Positions 1 to 9,325 of a DNA stretch of 38,119 nt are shown here, in pieces. The notes beneath the pieces were generated by a model. It searched no databases. It saw nothing but the letters and a program-made list of their open reading frames with translations, and had not been told where the DNA came from. Position numbers and translations under genes: made by a program. Each line of letters starts with the position of its first letter. Position 1 is the first letter of the stretch. This DNA is from Bacteroidota bacterium (GTDB lineage: Bacteria; Bacteroidota; Ignavibacteria; Tepidaquicellales; Tepidaquicellaceae): assembly GCA_018266875.1 (NCBI GenBank), contig JAFDZR010000020.1, positions 1,977 through 40,095 on the forward strand, given 5' to 3'.

Positions 1-553
1 AAAATTGTTTCACATTCACACTTCTTTGTTTGGCATTCACACTTCTTTGTTTGACATTCACTTTTAATCATTTGGGATTCAGACTTCATTTTCAGGGATC
101 CGCTTTTCATTTTTTCGCTCTTACTTTGTTTTTTTATTATTCCCGGCTGATTCTTTTTGCTTTTTCATTTCTTCAGTCCTCATTTTCATCTTTTCTGCCG
201 GAACTGGAGTTACTCCTTTATAAGTTAATTTTTCTTTGTCTGATCCCCTGTATTCTCATTTCCCCGGTTCATCTGCTTCTTTTTACCTTTCGCTTTCATT
301 CTGATTCAATGTGAATTCTTTATTTTACTTTCAGCAGTCTTTTTTTCAGTTTCAGAGTCTTTTGTAAACTTGCTTCGTCAGTTCTTCCCTTTAATAAATT
401 ACACGGTTCAGAAATGCGAACGTTCCCCGACTCTTTCAAAAAAAATATTTTTATTGTTTTTTGAATCAGATCCGCATTTTTTTTATGAAAATAATTGAGT
501 CAGCAGAATATTATTGATGTAAAGACTTATATGTCTCAGGGGATTCTGTTCAG

Positions 554-735
554 TAAGAATTAAGAATTAAGAATTATGAATTAAGAATAGATTCCCGCCG
601 GGAGCGCGCGGGAATGACATAATTCGGGAGTGCGGGAATTACTTTTCAAGAACACATCGGAATGAAAGTGAATCAGTTTTCAGTATTCTATATTGTCTTT
701 TTACCCTGGTGTCTTTGCGTCCTGGTGGTGAGGAT
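554..735. repeat. Composite palindromic repeat, copy A
   Basis: Modules in order: a run of (GAATTAAGA)-like units at 554-589; a palindrome at 590-618 with arms ATTCCCGC (591-598) and GCGGGAAT (608-615); a partial second palindrome half near 624-642; a tail at 658-733 with AATGAAAGTGAATCAGTTTTC and then GTGTCTTTGCGTCCTGGTGG. The same modules recur in the same order near 25.7-25.9 kb and 27.6-27.8 kb, so this is a dispersed non-coding repeat family rather than a chance hairpin. Confidence 0.75.
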
Positions 736-858
736 GAATTCCCACACCTTTTGCAAAAGGAAGGGACGGGGTGGGGTTTACAACAGATGATCATTATGCA
801 AATTTCATATTAATATTTATTTTATAAGATATTTCAACAGTTTAATAATATTATAAAA

Positions 859-890
859 TTTGACAGTGGAATTTTTTAAACATTATTCAT
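859..890 (+). promoter_or_regulatory. Possible promoter of the ECF sigma operon
   Basis: TTGACA at 860-865 is followed after 18 nt by TATTCA (884-889), which would start transcription roughly 45 nt before the sigma factor start codon. It does not match the TAnnTTTG form seen elsewhere in the window, so the call is weak. An ECF-specific promoter is equally possible. Confidence 0.25.
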
Positions 891-942
891 ACTTTATTTT
901 GTGTTACTGGAAACAACAAATATTAACTAAACTTCAAAAGGT

Positions 943-1533
943 TTGGCATTTACACTTTACAGTGAAAATACGGATGAGGAATTAATGCTGATGCTCCGGG
1001 ATGAGGATGATGTAAAGGCATTTGATGAACTTGCTTTAAGATATAAAGACAGGATAATGAATTTTTTAATTTATTATACAAAGGACTATCATGATGCCGA
1101 GGATCTCACACAGGAATCTTTTTTAAAATTATTCAGACAGAGATCCAGATATAAGGATATCGGTTCGTTTTCAACATGGATATATACAATTGCCAAAAAT
1201 ACCGCAAGAGATAAATATGATAAAACCAGGAATATTAAATCTGTTTCCTTTGAGGAAGTCGATGAATCCGAACTTGAAACCGGAGATTTGATCTATGAAC
1301 ATGATGATTTTGAACTGGCGGATGAGTTTGAACTTAAAAGAGATTGTCTTAAGAGATCCTTTGAGCAGCTCGAGGATATCTTTAAGGAAGTGATCCTGCT
1401 CAGATTTTATGAGGAGTTCGAATATGAAAAAATTTCCGAGATACTTTGCATCCCTGTAGGCACCGTAAAATCCAGGGTTAACCGCGGGAGGGAGCATTTG
1501 AAAATCATATTTATAAAGATCTGCAGAGATTAA
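943..1533 (+). CDS. ECF-type RNA polymerase sigma factor
   Basis: An alternative sigma-70-family factor of the extracytoplasmic-function class that redirects RNA polymerase to a small regulon, 196 aa. Region 2 is clear: YKDRIMNFLIYYTKDYHDAEDLTQESFLKLF, spread over residues about 34-65, carries the DAEDLTQE core motif, followed by the FSTWIYTIAKNTARDK promoter-melting segment. Region 4 near the C-terminus (residues about 150-190) has the LPVGTVKSRVNRGR-like helix-turn-helix, here IPVGTVKSRVNRGREHL. An acidic linker of about 45 residues joins the two. The start used is a TTG at 943 with a purine-rich AAAAGG just before it. An ATG at 985 with GAGGA upstream is the alternative, but the residues before it look like native sigma sequence. 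The membrane protein 15 nt downstream is probably its partner. The family is certain, the regulon unknown. Confidence 0.93.
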   Translation: MAFTLYSENTDEELMLMLRDEDDVKAFDELALRYKDRIMNFLIYYTKDYHDAEDLTQESFLKLFRQRSRYKDIGSFSTWIYTIAKNTARDKYDKTRNIKSVSFEEVDESELETGDLIYEHDDFELADEFELKRDCLKRSFEQLEDIFKEVILLRFYEEFEYEKISEILCIPVGTVKSRVNRGREHLKIIFIKICRD

Positions 1534-1548
1534 TTTATTTTCAGTAAA

Positions 1549-2256
1549 GTGAAAGACAAAAAGAAACATGACATACTGAATTCAGTTAAGAATTTCCCTG
1601 AAGTAAAGACTTCGGATTCATTCATGGATGACCTTCATCTTAAGCTTGATAAGGTTATTGCGGAGGAAAATAATCCTTCAGGTTCAAAAGCAGAAGAATC
1701 CACTTCCGGAAATAAAAAAAGTTTTTCAGATCATATTTCGGATTTCTTTTCCAAAAGATATCTTATTCCCGCATTTGGCATTATACTGATCATCTTTTTA
1801 TTTGTATATTTCTTCAAAGGCAGGGATACCGTAAAGATAAATGCAGAGAACGGAATAACAAACAACAAAGGAACATCAGAAGAAGAGATCACAAAAGGGA
1901 CTGATAAGTCAAAAGAAAAGGAATCAAAAAATCCTTTCGACATAGATCCCGTTACCAAAGGAAAGATTGACAGCATTACCTCCCCTATCATAGAGAATCC
2001 GCAGAGAGAGCTCAGTAAATTTGTAGCCCGAGGAAAAAATGCAGTAGAAGAGAACAGAAAATATTTCTCAGCCCTTATCAGGGAAAAGGAAAATGAGTTA
2101 AAATTATTCAGACCTGAGGAAGTAATAAAGAACTTCGGCAGCTTTGCATTCACACTGGATCCAAAGGAATTCCGCACAATCGACCTCCGCTCCAGATCAT
2201 ATGACCTGAAGAGCCTTGAGATCATAAAGGAGAAGATAGACAGTATTTCCAGATAA
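1549..2256 (+). CDS. Single-pass membrane protein, possible anti-sigma factor
   Basis: A 235-aa protein starting at GTG, 15 nt after the sigma factor stop, so very likely co-transcribed. It has a cytoplasmic N-terminus of about 70 charged residues, one hydrophobic segment (residues about 71-89, LIPAFGIILIIFLFVYFF), then a long Lys/Glu/Ser-rich outer part of about 145 residues. This topology and placement fit an ECF anti-sigma factor that holds the sigma factor at the membrane. However, no zinc-binding HxxxCxxC motif is present, so the anti-sigma role rests on position and topology only. No other domain is recognised. Confidence 0.6.
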   Translation: MKDKKKHDILNSVKNFPEVKTSDSFMDDLHLKLDKVIAEENNPSGSKAEESTSGNKKSFSDHISDFFSKRYLIPAFGIILIIFLFVYFFKGRDTVKINAENGITNNKGTSEEEITKGTDKSKEKESKNPFDIDPVTKGKIDSITSPIIENPQRELSKFVARGKNAVEENRKYFSALIREKENELKLFRPEEVIKNFGSFAFTLDPKEFRTIDLRSRSYDLKSLEIIKEKIDSISR

Positions 2257-2335
2257 ATAATCTGCACTTCTTTCAATCTTCCCATGCACGGACCTTGGAA
2301 GGAGCGGGATACTGAAAAGCAGTTTCGTTTCGCTT

Positions 2336-2752
2336 TAACAACTCGTTCCCAATCTCCTGATTGGGAACGTATCCGATGTAGAAATCCACCAAATATTTAA
2401 CTCTTTCATCCTTCCCAAGCCGGGGCTTGGAAAGGAACGGGGTTTTGAGACACTCTCTTTAACAATAGGGGTAGTCGGGGTGGAATTTTAACAACTCGTT
2501 CCCAATCTCCTGATTGGGAACGTATCCGATGTAGAAATCCACCAAATATTTAACTCTTTCATCCTTCCAAAGCCGGGGCATTGGAAGGAGCGGGGTTTTT
2601 TAACAACTCGTTCCCAATCTCCTGATTGGGAATGTATCCGATGTAGAAATCCACCAAATATTTAACTCTTTCATCCTTCCCAAGCCGGGGCTTTGGAAGG
2701 AGCGGGGTTTTGAGACACTCTCTTTAACAATGGGGGTAGTCGGGGTGGAATT
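2336..2752. repeat. Three long direct repeats with internal hairpins
   Basis: Three near-identical units start at about 2336, 2488 and 2600. Each has a perfect 10-bp hairpin GTTCCCAATC-tcct-GATTGGGAAC, a constant stretch containing AACGTATCCGATG, then a second hairpin CCAAGCC-gg-GGCTTGG followed by a G-rich CGGGGTTTT. Units 1 and 3 share a further 40 bp (GAGACACTCTC to GGGGTGGAATT) that unit 2 lacks. Differences between copies are few (for example AACG versus AATG after the first hairpin), so the duplication is recent. Confidence 0.85.
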
Positions 2753-2818
2753 GGCGTCGGGAATTTTAACAGCAGTCTCGCTTCGCTCTGTATTATTTCC
2801 TGTGTCAATAAGTGATGG

Positions 2819-2838
2819 ATTCCTGCATTCGCAGGAAT
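2819..2838. repeat. Short perfect palindrome
   Basis: Arms ATTCCTGC and GCAGGAAT (8 bp each) around the loop ATTC, followed by GACTTTTT. It looks like a single variant of the ATTCCCGC/GCGGGAAT palindrome found in copies A, B and C. Confidence 0.6.
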
Positions 2839-2928
2839 GACTTTTTAATTTGGAATTACGAATTTAGAATTGTAAATAAATTTTTCTTTCTACGGCCGCA
2901 ACATTTCAGAAACTTTTCCCTGCTATTC

Positions 2929-4047
2929 CTACAGTTTCGCCGTCTGTTCCATAATCCTGCGCATTACTACAATCGCATCATTTTCATTCAGCTGCTCTTT
3001 GAGCTTACCCATAAACGAATCTAAAAATTGTAACTGCTTTTTTTTCGTTTTCGCGTCTGCTTCCATTATAAGCTTTCCCAGTTCGTAAGACCAAATCAGC
3101 AGTTCTTTTTGTTTTTCAGTTATGATCTCCACCCCTAAAACTATTTTCCCGATCACATCCGGGTTTAATCCAACAAAATCCATCGCCTGACCTGCAGCCA
3201 GCGCAACCGGCAACCCGTCCTCCGGAAGAAATGAAAATTTTTTCTTTATGACTTCCGAAAACTCATCCTCCATTATTGGTACTGAACTATTCGAACTTTC
3301 AGATCTCTGCGAAAAATCTATTTCCAGTTCATTGTACCAATTGATTAATTCCTTTTCAGAAAATTCATCATAATAGTGTAAATTCGGCATGACTTCTCTC
3401 AGCCAAGCACTTTCAACACAAACGTTAAATTGTTTTCTATCCTTTTTGGATTTGAATTTTTCTATGCCTTTGCCTGTGAAATATTTTTTCTTCTGAATCT
3501 CTCCGAATACTTTAAATTCATTTATTAGGAAATCAGCATCTATACTATCTGTATCTGTTGATATATAATTAATGTTCGCTGATGCTTTTTCATTTGAAGG
3601 GTCAATTTCAAGAGCTCTCTCCCAAAGATCTATCGCCTCTTCATCATTTCCAAGTCTGCACTTCAGCGCACCAATATCATTAAGGCAATCTGACCGCGCA
3701 TCTTTGTATTCTGGCGGAGTACAGTCAAAGGATTTATAATAATATTTTTCAGCTTCATCAAACCGGGATAAATCTTCGCATACTTTTGCAAGCTGAAACA
3801 AAACTTCGTAATCTCCGGGGAATTGTTTCTCTGAATTTTTTAAAATGTTAAATGCTTCCTTTGATTCACCAAGCTGTGAATGAGCAATGGAAAGAATAGT
3901 ATAAAAAAACGGCTGACGAGGAAATTTCTTGATAGCCACTCCGGCTTCCCTGATTACCTGTTTGTACTTTCCGTCTATCAGGAGCTTGTCAAGCTTAATT
4001 AACCTGTTATTTTCTTCAACCTGTCTGTTTATGTTTGTTAATTTCAT
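2929..4047 (-). CDS. TPR protein at the old end of the CRISPR array
   Basis: A 372-aa soluble protein. Residues about 15-165 form tetratricopeptide repeats, a helical protein-interaction scaffold: typical helix pairs such as AFNILKNSEKQFPGDYEVLFQLAKV, split over residues 65-90, and EAIDLWERALEIDPSNEKA near 140. The remaining 200 residues are helical and charged, with no domain I recognise. The start codon lies 46 nt beyond the degenerate last repeat of the array and is read in the same direction as the predicted array transcript, so it could be served by read-through. No signal peptide. Its role, and whether it belongs to the CRISPR system, are unknown. Confidence 0.8.
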   Translation of the reverse strand: MKLTNINRQVEENNRLIKLDKLLIDGKYKQVIREAGVAIKKFPRQPFFYTILSIAHSQLGESKEAFNILKNSEKQFPGDYEVLFQLAKVCEDLSRFDEAEKYYYKSFDCTPPEYKDARSDCLNDIGALKCRLGNDEEAIDLWERALEIDPSNEKASANINYISTDTDSIDADFLINEFKVFGEIQKKKYFTGKGIEKFKSKKDRKQFNVCVESAWLREVMPNLHYYDEFSEKELINWYNELEIDFSQRSESSNSSVPIMEDEFSEVIKKKFSFLPEDGLPVALAAGQAMDFVGLNPDVIGKIVLGVEIITEKQKELLIWSYELGKLIMEADAKTKKKQLQFLDSFMGKLKEQLNENDAIVVMRRIMEQTAKL

Positions 4048-4093
4048 AAATTCTTTAATTCAAATTTTTAATTTTTAATTTTTAATTTTGCTC

Positions 4094-6788
4094 ATTTCGA
4101 TTCCAATATGGTTCGATTCAAATGAGAATGGATCAAGTTTAGGAAATGCAGGAATGTTAGTCTCAATTCCACTATGGTTCGATTCAAATCAGGCAAGGAA
4201 GTTATGACATTATTAAATGAATACAAAGTCTCAATTCCACTATGGTTCGATTCAAATCATATTCGTCGCCAATACCTTGAGATGCAATCTTTCCTTGTCT
4301 CAATTCCACTATGGTTCGATTCAAATGATTGTATAAAAAAATAATTAACAAGCAAACAGGGGAAGTCTCAATTCCACTATGGTTCGATTCAAATTAAAAA
4401 CTAAAAAAATGAAAACAATTTATTTAAACAGTCTCAATTCCACTATGGTTCGATTCAAATCCGGGAATCAGATGTATTTATTATCTGCATAACGGAAAGT
4501 CTCAATTCCACTATGGTTCGATTCAAATAAAAGAATATCAATCCTATATAGAATTAATTAAAAAGTCTCAATTCCACTATGGTTCGATTCAAATATTATC
4601 ATTCCAGCCCGTTATCGTCGATAGTTCATCCGTCTCAATTCCACTATGGTTCGATTCAAATTCTCAGCGACGGAGGCGAAAGTTTTAGATAAAATAGGTC
4701 TCAATTCCACTATGGTTCGATTCAAATTTATTCAGCGGGCAAAGAAACAATTTTAACTTTAAAAGTCTCAATTCCACTATGGTTCGATTCAAATGTTCTA
4801 AAGTTAACTGAGGACGATGTCTGGACAGGAAGTCTCAATTCCACTATGGTTCGATTCAAATTGAGTTTATTAAAACAGACTAAGCGAAAGTATAATAGGT
4901 CTCAATTCCACTATGGTTCGATTCAAATAAAAGGAATTATGGATTGAAGCGACTTTCGGAATTTGTCTCAATTCCACTATGGTTCGATTCAAATGCGGAA
5001 AGTCCATTTCGTCTCAAGACTGACCTAAGTGTCTCAATTCCACTATGGTTCGATTCAAATAATTAAACCATACAGAGAAGGGGTCATAAGCCCGAAGTCT
5101 CAATTCCACTATGGTTCGATTCAAATCCGACAGAGATAGTTCCACTTTGGCCAAACGCCAAAGTCTCAATTCCACTATGGTTCGATTCAAATGGATTAAT
5201 GATGGAATACTCTCAGGATAGAGAAATCGTCTCAATTCCACTATGGTTCGATTCAAATACGGTAGGAAATAAAATCCAGTACGAACTCGTCAGTGTCTCA
5301 ATTCCACTATGGTTCGATTCAAATATGAACAACAAACCAATCAAAAGGGTCATTGAATTTGGTCTCAATTCCACTATGGTTCGATTCAAATGTTACTCAG
5401 TAAACTTATCTCCCAGGCTAATCACCGTCTCAATTCCACTATGGTTCGATTCAAATAATTTAATCGAGTTTATATAAATTTTGTTTTAAATATGTCTCAA
5501 TTCCACTATGGTTCGATTCAAATAAGAGTAATGGGGGGAATTGGGGACACCCTAAATGAGTCTCAATTCCACTATGGTTCGATTCAAATAAAACTAAAAA
5601 ATGGAAACATTCATTAAATTTTACTCGTCTCAATTCCACTATGGTTCGATTCAAATTAATAAAAGAGTGCTTGTTGATAATCTCTTTGAATTGTCTCAAT
5701 TCCACTATGGTTCGATTCAAATGAGCTGAAGTGGGAGAAAAACATTCCTTCACAGGAGGTCTCAATTCCACTATGGTTCGATTCAAATGAAAAATTCAAA
5801 ATTAGGCGGAACATATTTTGATCTGTCTCAATTCCACTATGGTTCGATTCAAATAAAGATATTCAACATCCATCCTATGGACTAATCGAAGTCTCAATTC
5901 CACTATGGTTCGATTCAAATAAACAACGGGGAAAGAATTACACTGTCTTTAACACCGTCTCAATTCCACTATGGTTCGATTCAAATATAGCTTGATACCC
6001 GAAAAACAATTGATCGGGTTAAGTCTCAATTCCACTATGGTTCGATTCAAATTAGAAGGAATGGTTGGAAATACTTTAATTGAAAAATGGGTCTCAATTC
6101 CACTATGGTTCGATTCAAATAATGAAAACAAAAAAAGTAATAAACTTCGTGAGTTGGTCTCAATTCCACTATGGTTCGATTCAAATCGCCTTTTGGAAAT
6201 ACGTTAAATGTGAAACATTACTGTCTCAATTCCACTATGGTTCGATTCAAATTTACATCGGTCCAAGTTATTGCATCGGAAGAACCCTGTCTCAATTCCA
6301 CTATGGTTCGATTCAAATTACAGCAGAGAGACCGCCCACGTTATAAAATCGTATCGTCTCAATTCCACTATGGTTCGATTCAAATCCCCACGAGTAACGC
6401 AACCCTAACAATACCACTAAGTCTCAATTCCACTATGGTTCGATTCAAATTAAAAATGAAAAACTTAAAAAATGAGCTATTAAAGTTGTCTCAATTCCAC
6501 TATGGTTCGATTCAAATAGAACTAAGACCCATTGAACTAATTCCCATTTGGCCGTCTCAATTCCACTATGGTTCGATTCAAATTGCGTAGAATCGAAAGA
6601 GAAAGAGGGGACTCCTACCCGTCTCAATTCCACTATGGTTCGATTCAAATTAGAATTCGACCCGAACACCGATTTGCCGCTGAGCATAGTCTCAATTCCA
6701 CTATGGTTCGATTCAAATAGAATAAAATGTTAATATCGTTACACATATTGGATTATGAGTCTCAATTCCACTATGGTTCGATTCAAAT
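4094..6788 (-). CRISPR. CRISPR array, 41 repeats and 40 spacers
   Basis: By reading, there are 40 matching 30-bp repeats (plus strand starts GTCTCAATTCC, ends GGTTCGATTCAAAT) from 4160 to 6788, preceded by one degenerate copy at 4094-4123. Spacers are 35-40 bp, mostly 36-37. Direction is inferred as minus strand: there the repeat ends in ATTGAGAC, close to the usual ATTGAAAC 5' handle left by Cas6, and the degenerate terminal repeat is at low coordinates, the expected leader-distal end. The newest spacers should therefore be near 6758. The cas1-cas2-TPR genes also run into the array in this direction. The repeat has only weak dyad symmetry (CCA-cta-TGG). Several open frames crossing the array are artefacts of the repeat. 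Confidence 0.98.
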
Positions 6789-6978
6789 ACGTGCTTTTAT
6801 AAGCAAAAATATATAAATACATTCTGCTTTTCAATGTTTATTTTTTATTCCTCTGGATTTTTTACTTCGACTGTTACAAGTGGTTTTTTCCCTGCAGGTT
6901 GAAGTTCGATTTTTATAACTGAAATTGATTTTCCAGGCCGCTCCTGTCTTTTTTTTTAATTTCTTCTTTAGGTTGAAG
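6789..6978 (-). promoter_or_regulatory. Putative CRISPR leader
   Basis: About 190 AT-rich bases lie between the leader-proximal repeat and the stop codon of the TPR gene. On the minus strand a TATTTTTG element (6804-6811, fitting TAnnTTTG) lies 20 nt downstream of a TTG (6832-6834). This would start the array transcript about 10 nt before the first repeat. The half-site CAATGTTT (plus strand 6832-6839) recalls the island operator but at a different distance from the promoter element. The leader role rests on position and inferred direction. Confidence 0.55.
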
Positions 6979-8928
6979 TCATATCATGCAGTTCTGCTCC
7001 CATTTCTTTATTTTTTCTCTTATTCCTTTTCTGAACGGATCACTTTTTTCCGCTTCCTTCAGCAGTCTGACTGCCTCTTCCCTTTTGCCGTTTTTATAAC
7101 TTATGAATGCCTGCCCAATCAGCAGTCCTGCCGGATTTTTTTTCCCTTTTCTTGTTACAATTTCGTGACACTTTTTTAAATATTTTCCTGCGTTTTCGTT
7201 ATCATTTTCCCTGAGACTTTTTACATAAAGCAGAAAATATCCGAGCCATATTTCAAAGTTACCTCTCTCATTCTTTAAAGCCGATTCAGTTTGCTTTTTT
7301 GCCTCTGCATATTTGCCGGAAAGCAGGCAGGCGGCTGAATATGTATATTTAATGTAATACCTTGTTCTTTCATTTATGTATTTTTTCAAAATCTCCGACG
7401 CTTTTTCATATTCTCCCTTTGATATATAAACCCTTGCAAGCTTCTCAGCTATGTAGTCCCTGCTTTGTTTTTTATTATCCGCACCGGCCGGAAATCTTAA
7501 TGCGGCTGTTAAATATTCTTCGGCTGTCTTTCTGTAATATTCCGCTTCAGGGAAATATCCCTCATCACAGTCTGTTAGGATAAGGTATTTCTGGAAATAA
7601 TATTTGCCCATGCTGTACAGCTTGAAAATGCCGTCGCATACTCCGTGATGTCTGCATAAAGTGATGACAGGCGGAAGAGGAAATCTATCCCTGTAAATTG
7701 TATTGTCTGCTGCGGCGCATTTCTCCATATATTCGACTGCCCTGTCAAGAAAATCTGTTTTTTCTCTTTCATATCTGCCGGGCTGACCTGATCTGTTCTC
7801 AAATTTCAGCGGAAGAAGATATTTTGTTATATCCCATGAATCGCCTGCAAGCTCTGAATATGCTCTGGAAATGTCATAAAGAGATTTTATGTATTCTTTC
7901 TGATACCTTTTTGTCATTTTATCCTCAAGTAACGGCAGTATCTGCCAAACCTCCTCAATCTTTTTGAATGTCTGTATTCCTTCATTGATCATTTCCCTCC
8001 ATTTATTTACGGCATCTGCTCCCGGAGTATTTCCTCCGCCGAATAAAATCTGCGGCGGTAATATCACCGCCTGTAACTGTCCTTTTCTGTAAAGATCAGG
8101 TATTCTCTGTGGATCTATTTCCAGCGCCTTGTTAAGATATACAATTGCCTTCTCTGCCTCTTCGGTGATCTTTCCGTCCCTTCTTCCTCCGGGCATAACA
8201 AGCTCTCTTGCAAACTGATAATAAGAATATCCCAGATTTGAATAATATGCGGCTTTTTCAGGATTCAGCTCTATGCATCTTTTCCTTAACATTACAGTTT
8301 CCTCTCTGTACTTTTTTTGAACGGAAAGGAAATTCTTTCTTTCTTCATCATTCCTGAAAGAGAATTTAAGATTTACATATGTTTCCGAAAGCTTTGCTGT
8401 TGCAAATGATAGTCCGTTCAGAAGTATTTCATTATTCCACAATACCGGTTTTTCTCTGACTGACTGCATGTCCCCGGTTAATTTACTGATCCCGAGCCAG
8501 TCGTTTTTCTTCTGAAGCTTTTTGATCTCGCTTAAAATTGATTCATCCTCAATCGCGCTCCTGAATGTTCCGCTTTCAGCCAATATGCAGAGCGGAAGAA
8601 AAGGTGAGCGGAGTTTTCCCCCGGGAATAATACTCCTCACGGCATTCCTGAGATAACAGGAATCAAAATCAGTTCTGTCTTCTATTGAATACCTTACTTT
8701 TAATGACCCGTCTGTGATTAATGCTCCGTTGAAATTCAGCCGGAAACATTTTTCGTCATTATTGTCCTTTCCGATAAGATATGCATAAGAATCCGTAATG
8801 TTGTCAAATGCAGAGAGTTCTGAGCCGTTCACATTCCTAATCTCATCGAGATATTTTCCTCTCCAGCAAACCTCGCCCCTGTTAAGGTCTTCTTCCCTGA
8901 AAAATCCGAGCACTAATGTGTGATTCAT
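6979..8928 (-). CDS. Large TPR protein in the cas1-cas2 operon
   Basis: A 649-aa cytoplasmic-looking protein 50 nt after cas2 and directly before the array leader. The N-terminal about 200 residues resemble no domain I know (start MNHTLVLGFFREEDLNRG, then a beta-rich stretch). From residue about 215 onward the protein is built of tetratricopeptide-type helix pairs: AAYYSNLGYSYYQFARE near 220, AIVYLNKALEIDPQRIPDLYRKG near 255, and DYIAEKLARVYISKGEYEKASEIL near 500, with more to the C-terminus. I see no CHAT-type His/Cys protease motif, no HEPN motif and no membrane segment. Position suggests a role in adaptation, scaffolding or effector recruitment, but this is inference. Confidence 0.8.
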   Translation of the reverse strand: MNHTLVLGFFREEDLNRGEVCWRGKYLDEIRNVNGSELSAFDNITDSYAYLIGKDNNDEKCFRLNFNGALITDGSLKVRYSIEDRTDFDSCYLRNAVRSIIPGGKLRSPFLPLCILAESGTFRSAIEDESILSEIKKLQKKNDWLGISKLTGDMQSVREKPVLWNNEILLNGLSFATAKLSETYVNLKFSFRNDEERKNFLSVQKKYREETVMLRKRCIELNPEKAAYYSNLGYSYYQFARELVMPGGRRDGKITEEAEKAIVYLNKALEIDPQRIPDLYRKGQLQAVILPPQILFGGGNTPGADAVNKWREMINEGIQTFKKIEEVWQILPLLEDKMTKRYQKEYIKSLYDISRAYSELAGDSWDITKYLLPLKFENRSGQPGRYEREKTDFLDRAVEYMEKCAAADNTIYRDRFPLPPVITLCRHHGVCDGIFKLYSMGKYYFQKYLILTDCDEGYFPEAEYYRKTAEEYLTAALRFPAGADNKKQSRDYIAEKLARVYISKGEYEKASEILKKYINERTRYYIKYTYSAACLLSGKYAEAKKQTESALKNERGNFEIWLGYFLLYVKSLRENDNENAGKYLKKCHEIVTRKGKKNPAGLLIGQAFISYKNGKREEAVRLLKEAEKSDPFRKGIREKIKKWEQNCMI

Positions 8929-8978
8929 TTTATATAATTTTTTTTATTTTTTCTTAAAAATAATTCTTAATCAATATT

Positions 8979-9251
8979 TCAGAACTTCATATCCGGTTCA
9001 TTTTTCTCTATACCAATCATCCTTTTTGTAATGTATTTCTTATTTTCAGTATTAAAAAACAAAAGCGAGTCTTCATTCTTTTTAACAACTTTATTCAGCT
9101 CAGTCTTCAGGCTTGCAAACTGTCCTTCATTCAGCTCTCCTTCGAATGCTGAGTTCTGTATCCAGTGAAGATACTTTCTGAATATCTTCAGGATTTTCTG
9201 AAGTCTTCCGGGTGATGCAATGTCATAAACGGCAATATAATACATTTTCAT
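8979..9251 (-). CDS. cas2: Cas2, CRISPR adaptation protein
   Basis: A 90-aa protein of normal Cas2 length. Cas2 dimers form the core of the Cas1-Cas2 integrase that inserts new spacers at the leader end. The N-terminal YYIAVYDIASPGRLQKILKI strand-turn-helix contains the conserved Asp of the ferredoxin-like fold (residue 10). HWIQNSAFEGELNEGQF (residues about 29-45) is the typical second conserved segment. It lies 74 nt after cas1 and before the TPR gene. The start ATG at 9251 is followed by a second in-frame ATG two codons on, and either could be used. Confidence 0.93.
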   Translation of the reverse strand: MKMYYIAVYDIASPGRLQKILKIFRKYLHWIQNSAFEGELNEGQFASLKTELNKVVKKNEDSLLFFNTENKKYITKRMIGIEKNEPDMKF

Positions 9252-9325
9252 TTTTGATTGTTTGATTTTAAATTGTAATTTTAAGAACTCATAGTTCAGA
9301 CAATGGAAAAGTCCTTCCGCTTAAC

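Larger units (their letters stand above)
1..942. other. Gene-poor left flank, repeat-rich
   Basis: No convincing gene is visible. Positions 13-75 hold about 2.5 copies of a 21-bp tandem repeat (unit begins CATTCACACTTC). The minus strand of 1-330 is strikingly purine-rich (A/G) and is open from position 110 to the left edge, but the resulting peptide is a low-complexity Lys/Ser/Glu/Cys run, so I do not call it a gene. Positions 554-735 hold a composite repeat (separate entry). Positions 780-942 form the AT-rich leader of the sigma factor gene. Confidence 0.6.
2257..2928. other. Repeat-filled spacer between convergent operons
   Basis: This stretch separates the plus-strand sigma operon from the minus-strand TPR gene. 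It holds three long direct repeats (2336-2752, separate entry) and a perfect palindrome at 2819-2838 (ATTCCTGC, loop ATTC, GCAGGAAT) related to the other palindromic repeats. A short plus-strand reading frame at 2812-3024 crosses the palindrome and the TPR gene and is not credible as a gene. No clear terminator with a T run is seen. Confidence 0.6.

Noticed and set aside
1..314. Phe/Leu-rich plus-strand frame at 30-314 and a Lys/Glu-rich minus-strand frame running off the left edge
   Set aside because: Low-complexity pyrimidine/purine composition with a 21-bp tandem repeat; no ribosome site or family resemblance.
1171..2285. Long minus-strand frames opposite the sigma factor and its partner
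   Set aside because: Antisense shadows of genes with strong family resemblance or operon context on the plus strand.
5014..6733. Several open frames across the CRISPR array with repeated NRTIVELR or SIPLWFDSN peptides
   Set aside because: They are the 30-bp repeat read in different frames; the periodic peptide is an artefact.
6979..8928. TPR-CHAT protease of a type III-E system
   Set aside because: No CHAT His/Cys motif is visible and separate cas10, csm3 and csm4 genes are present, so the locus is type III-A-like.
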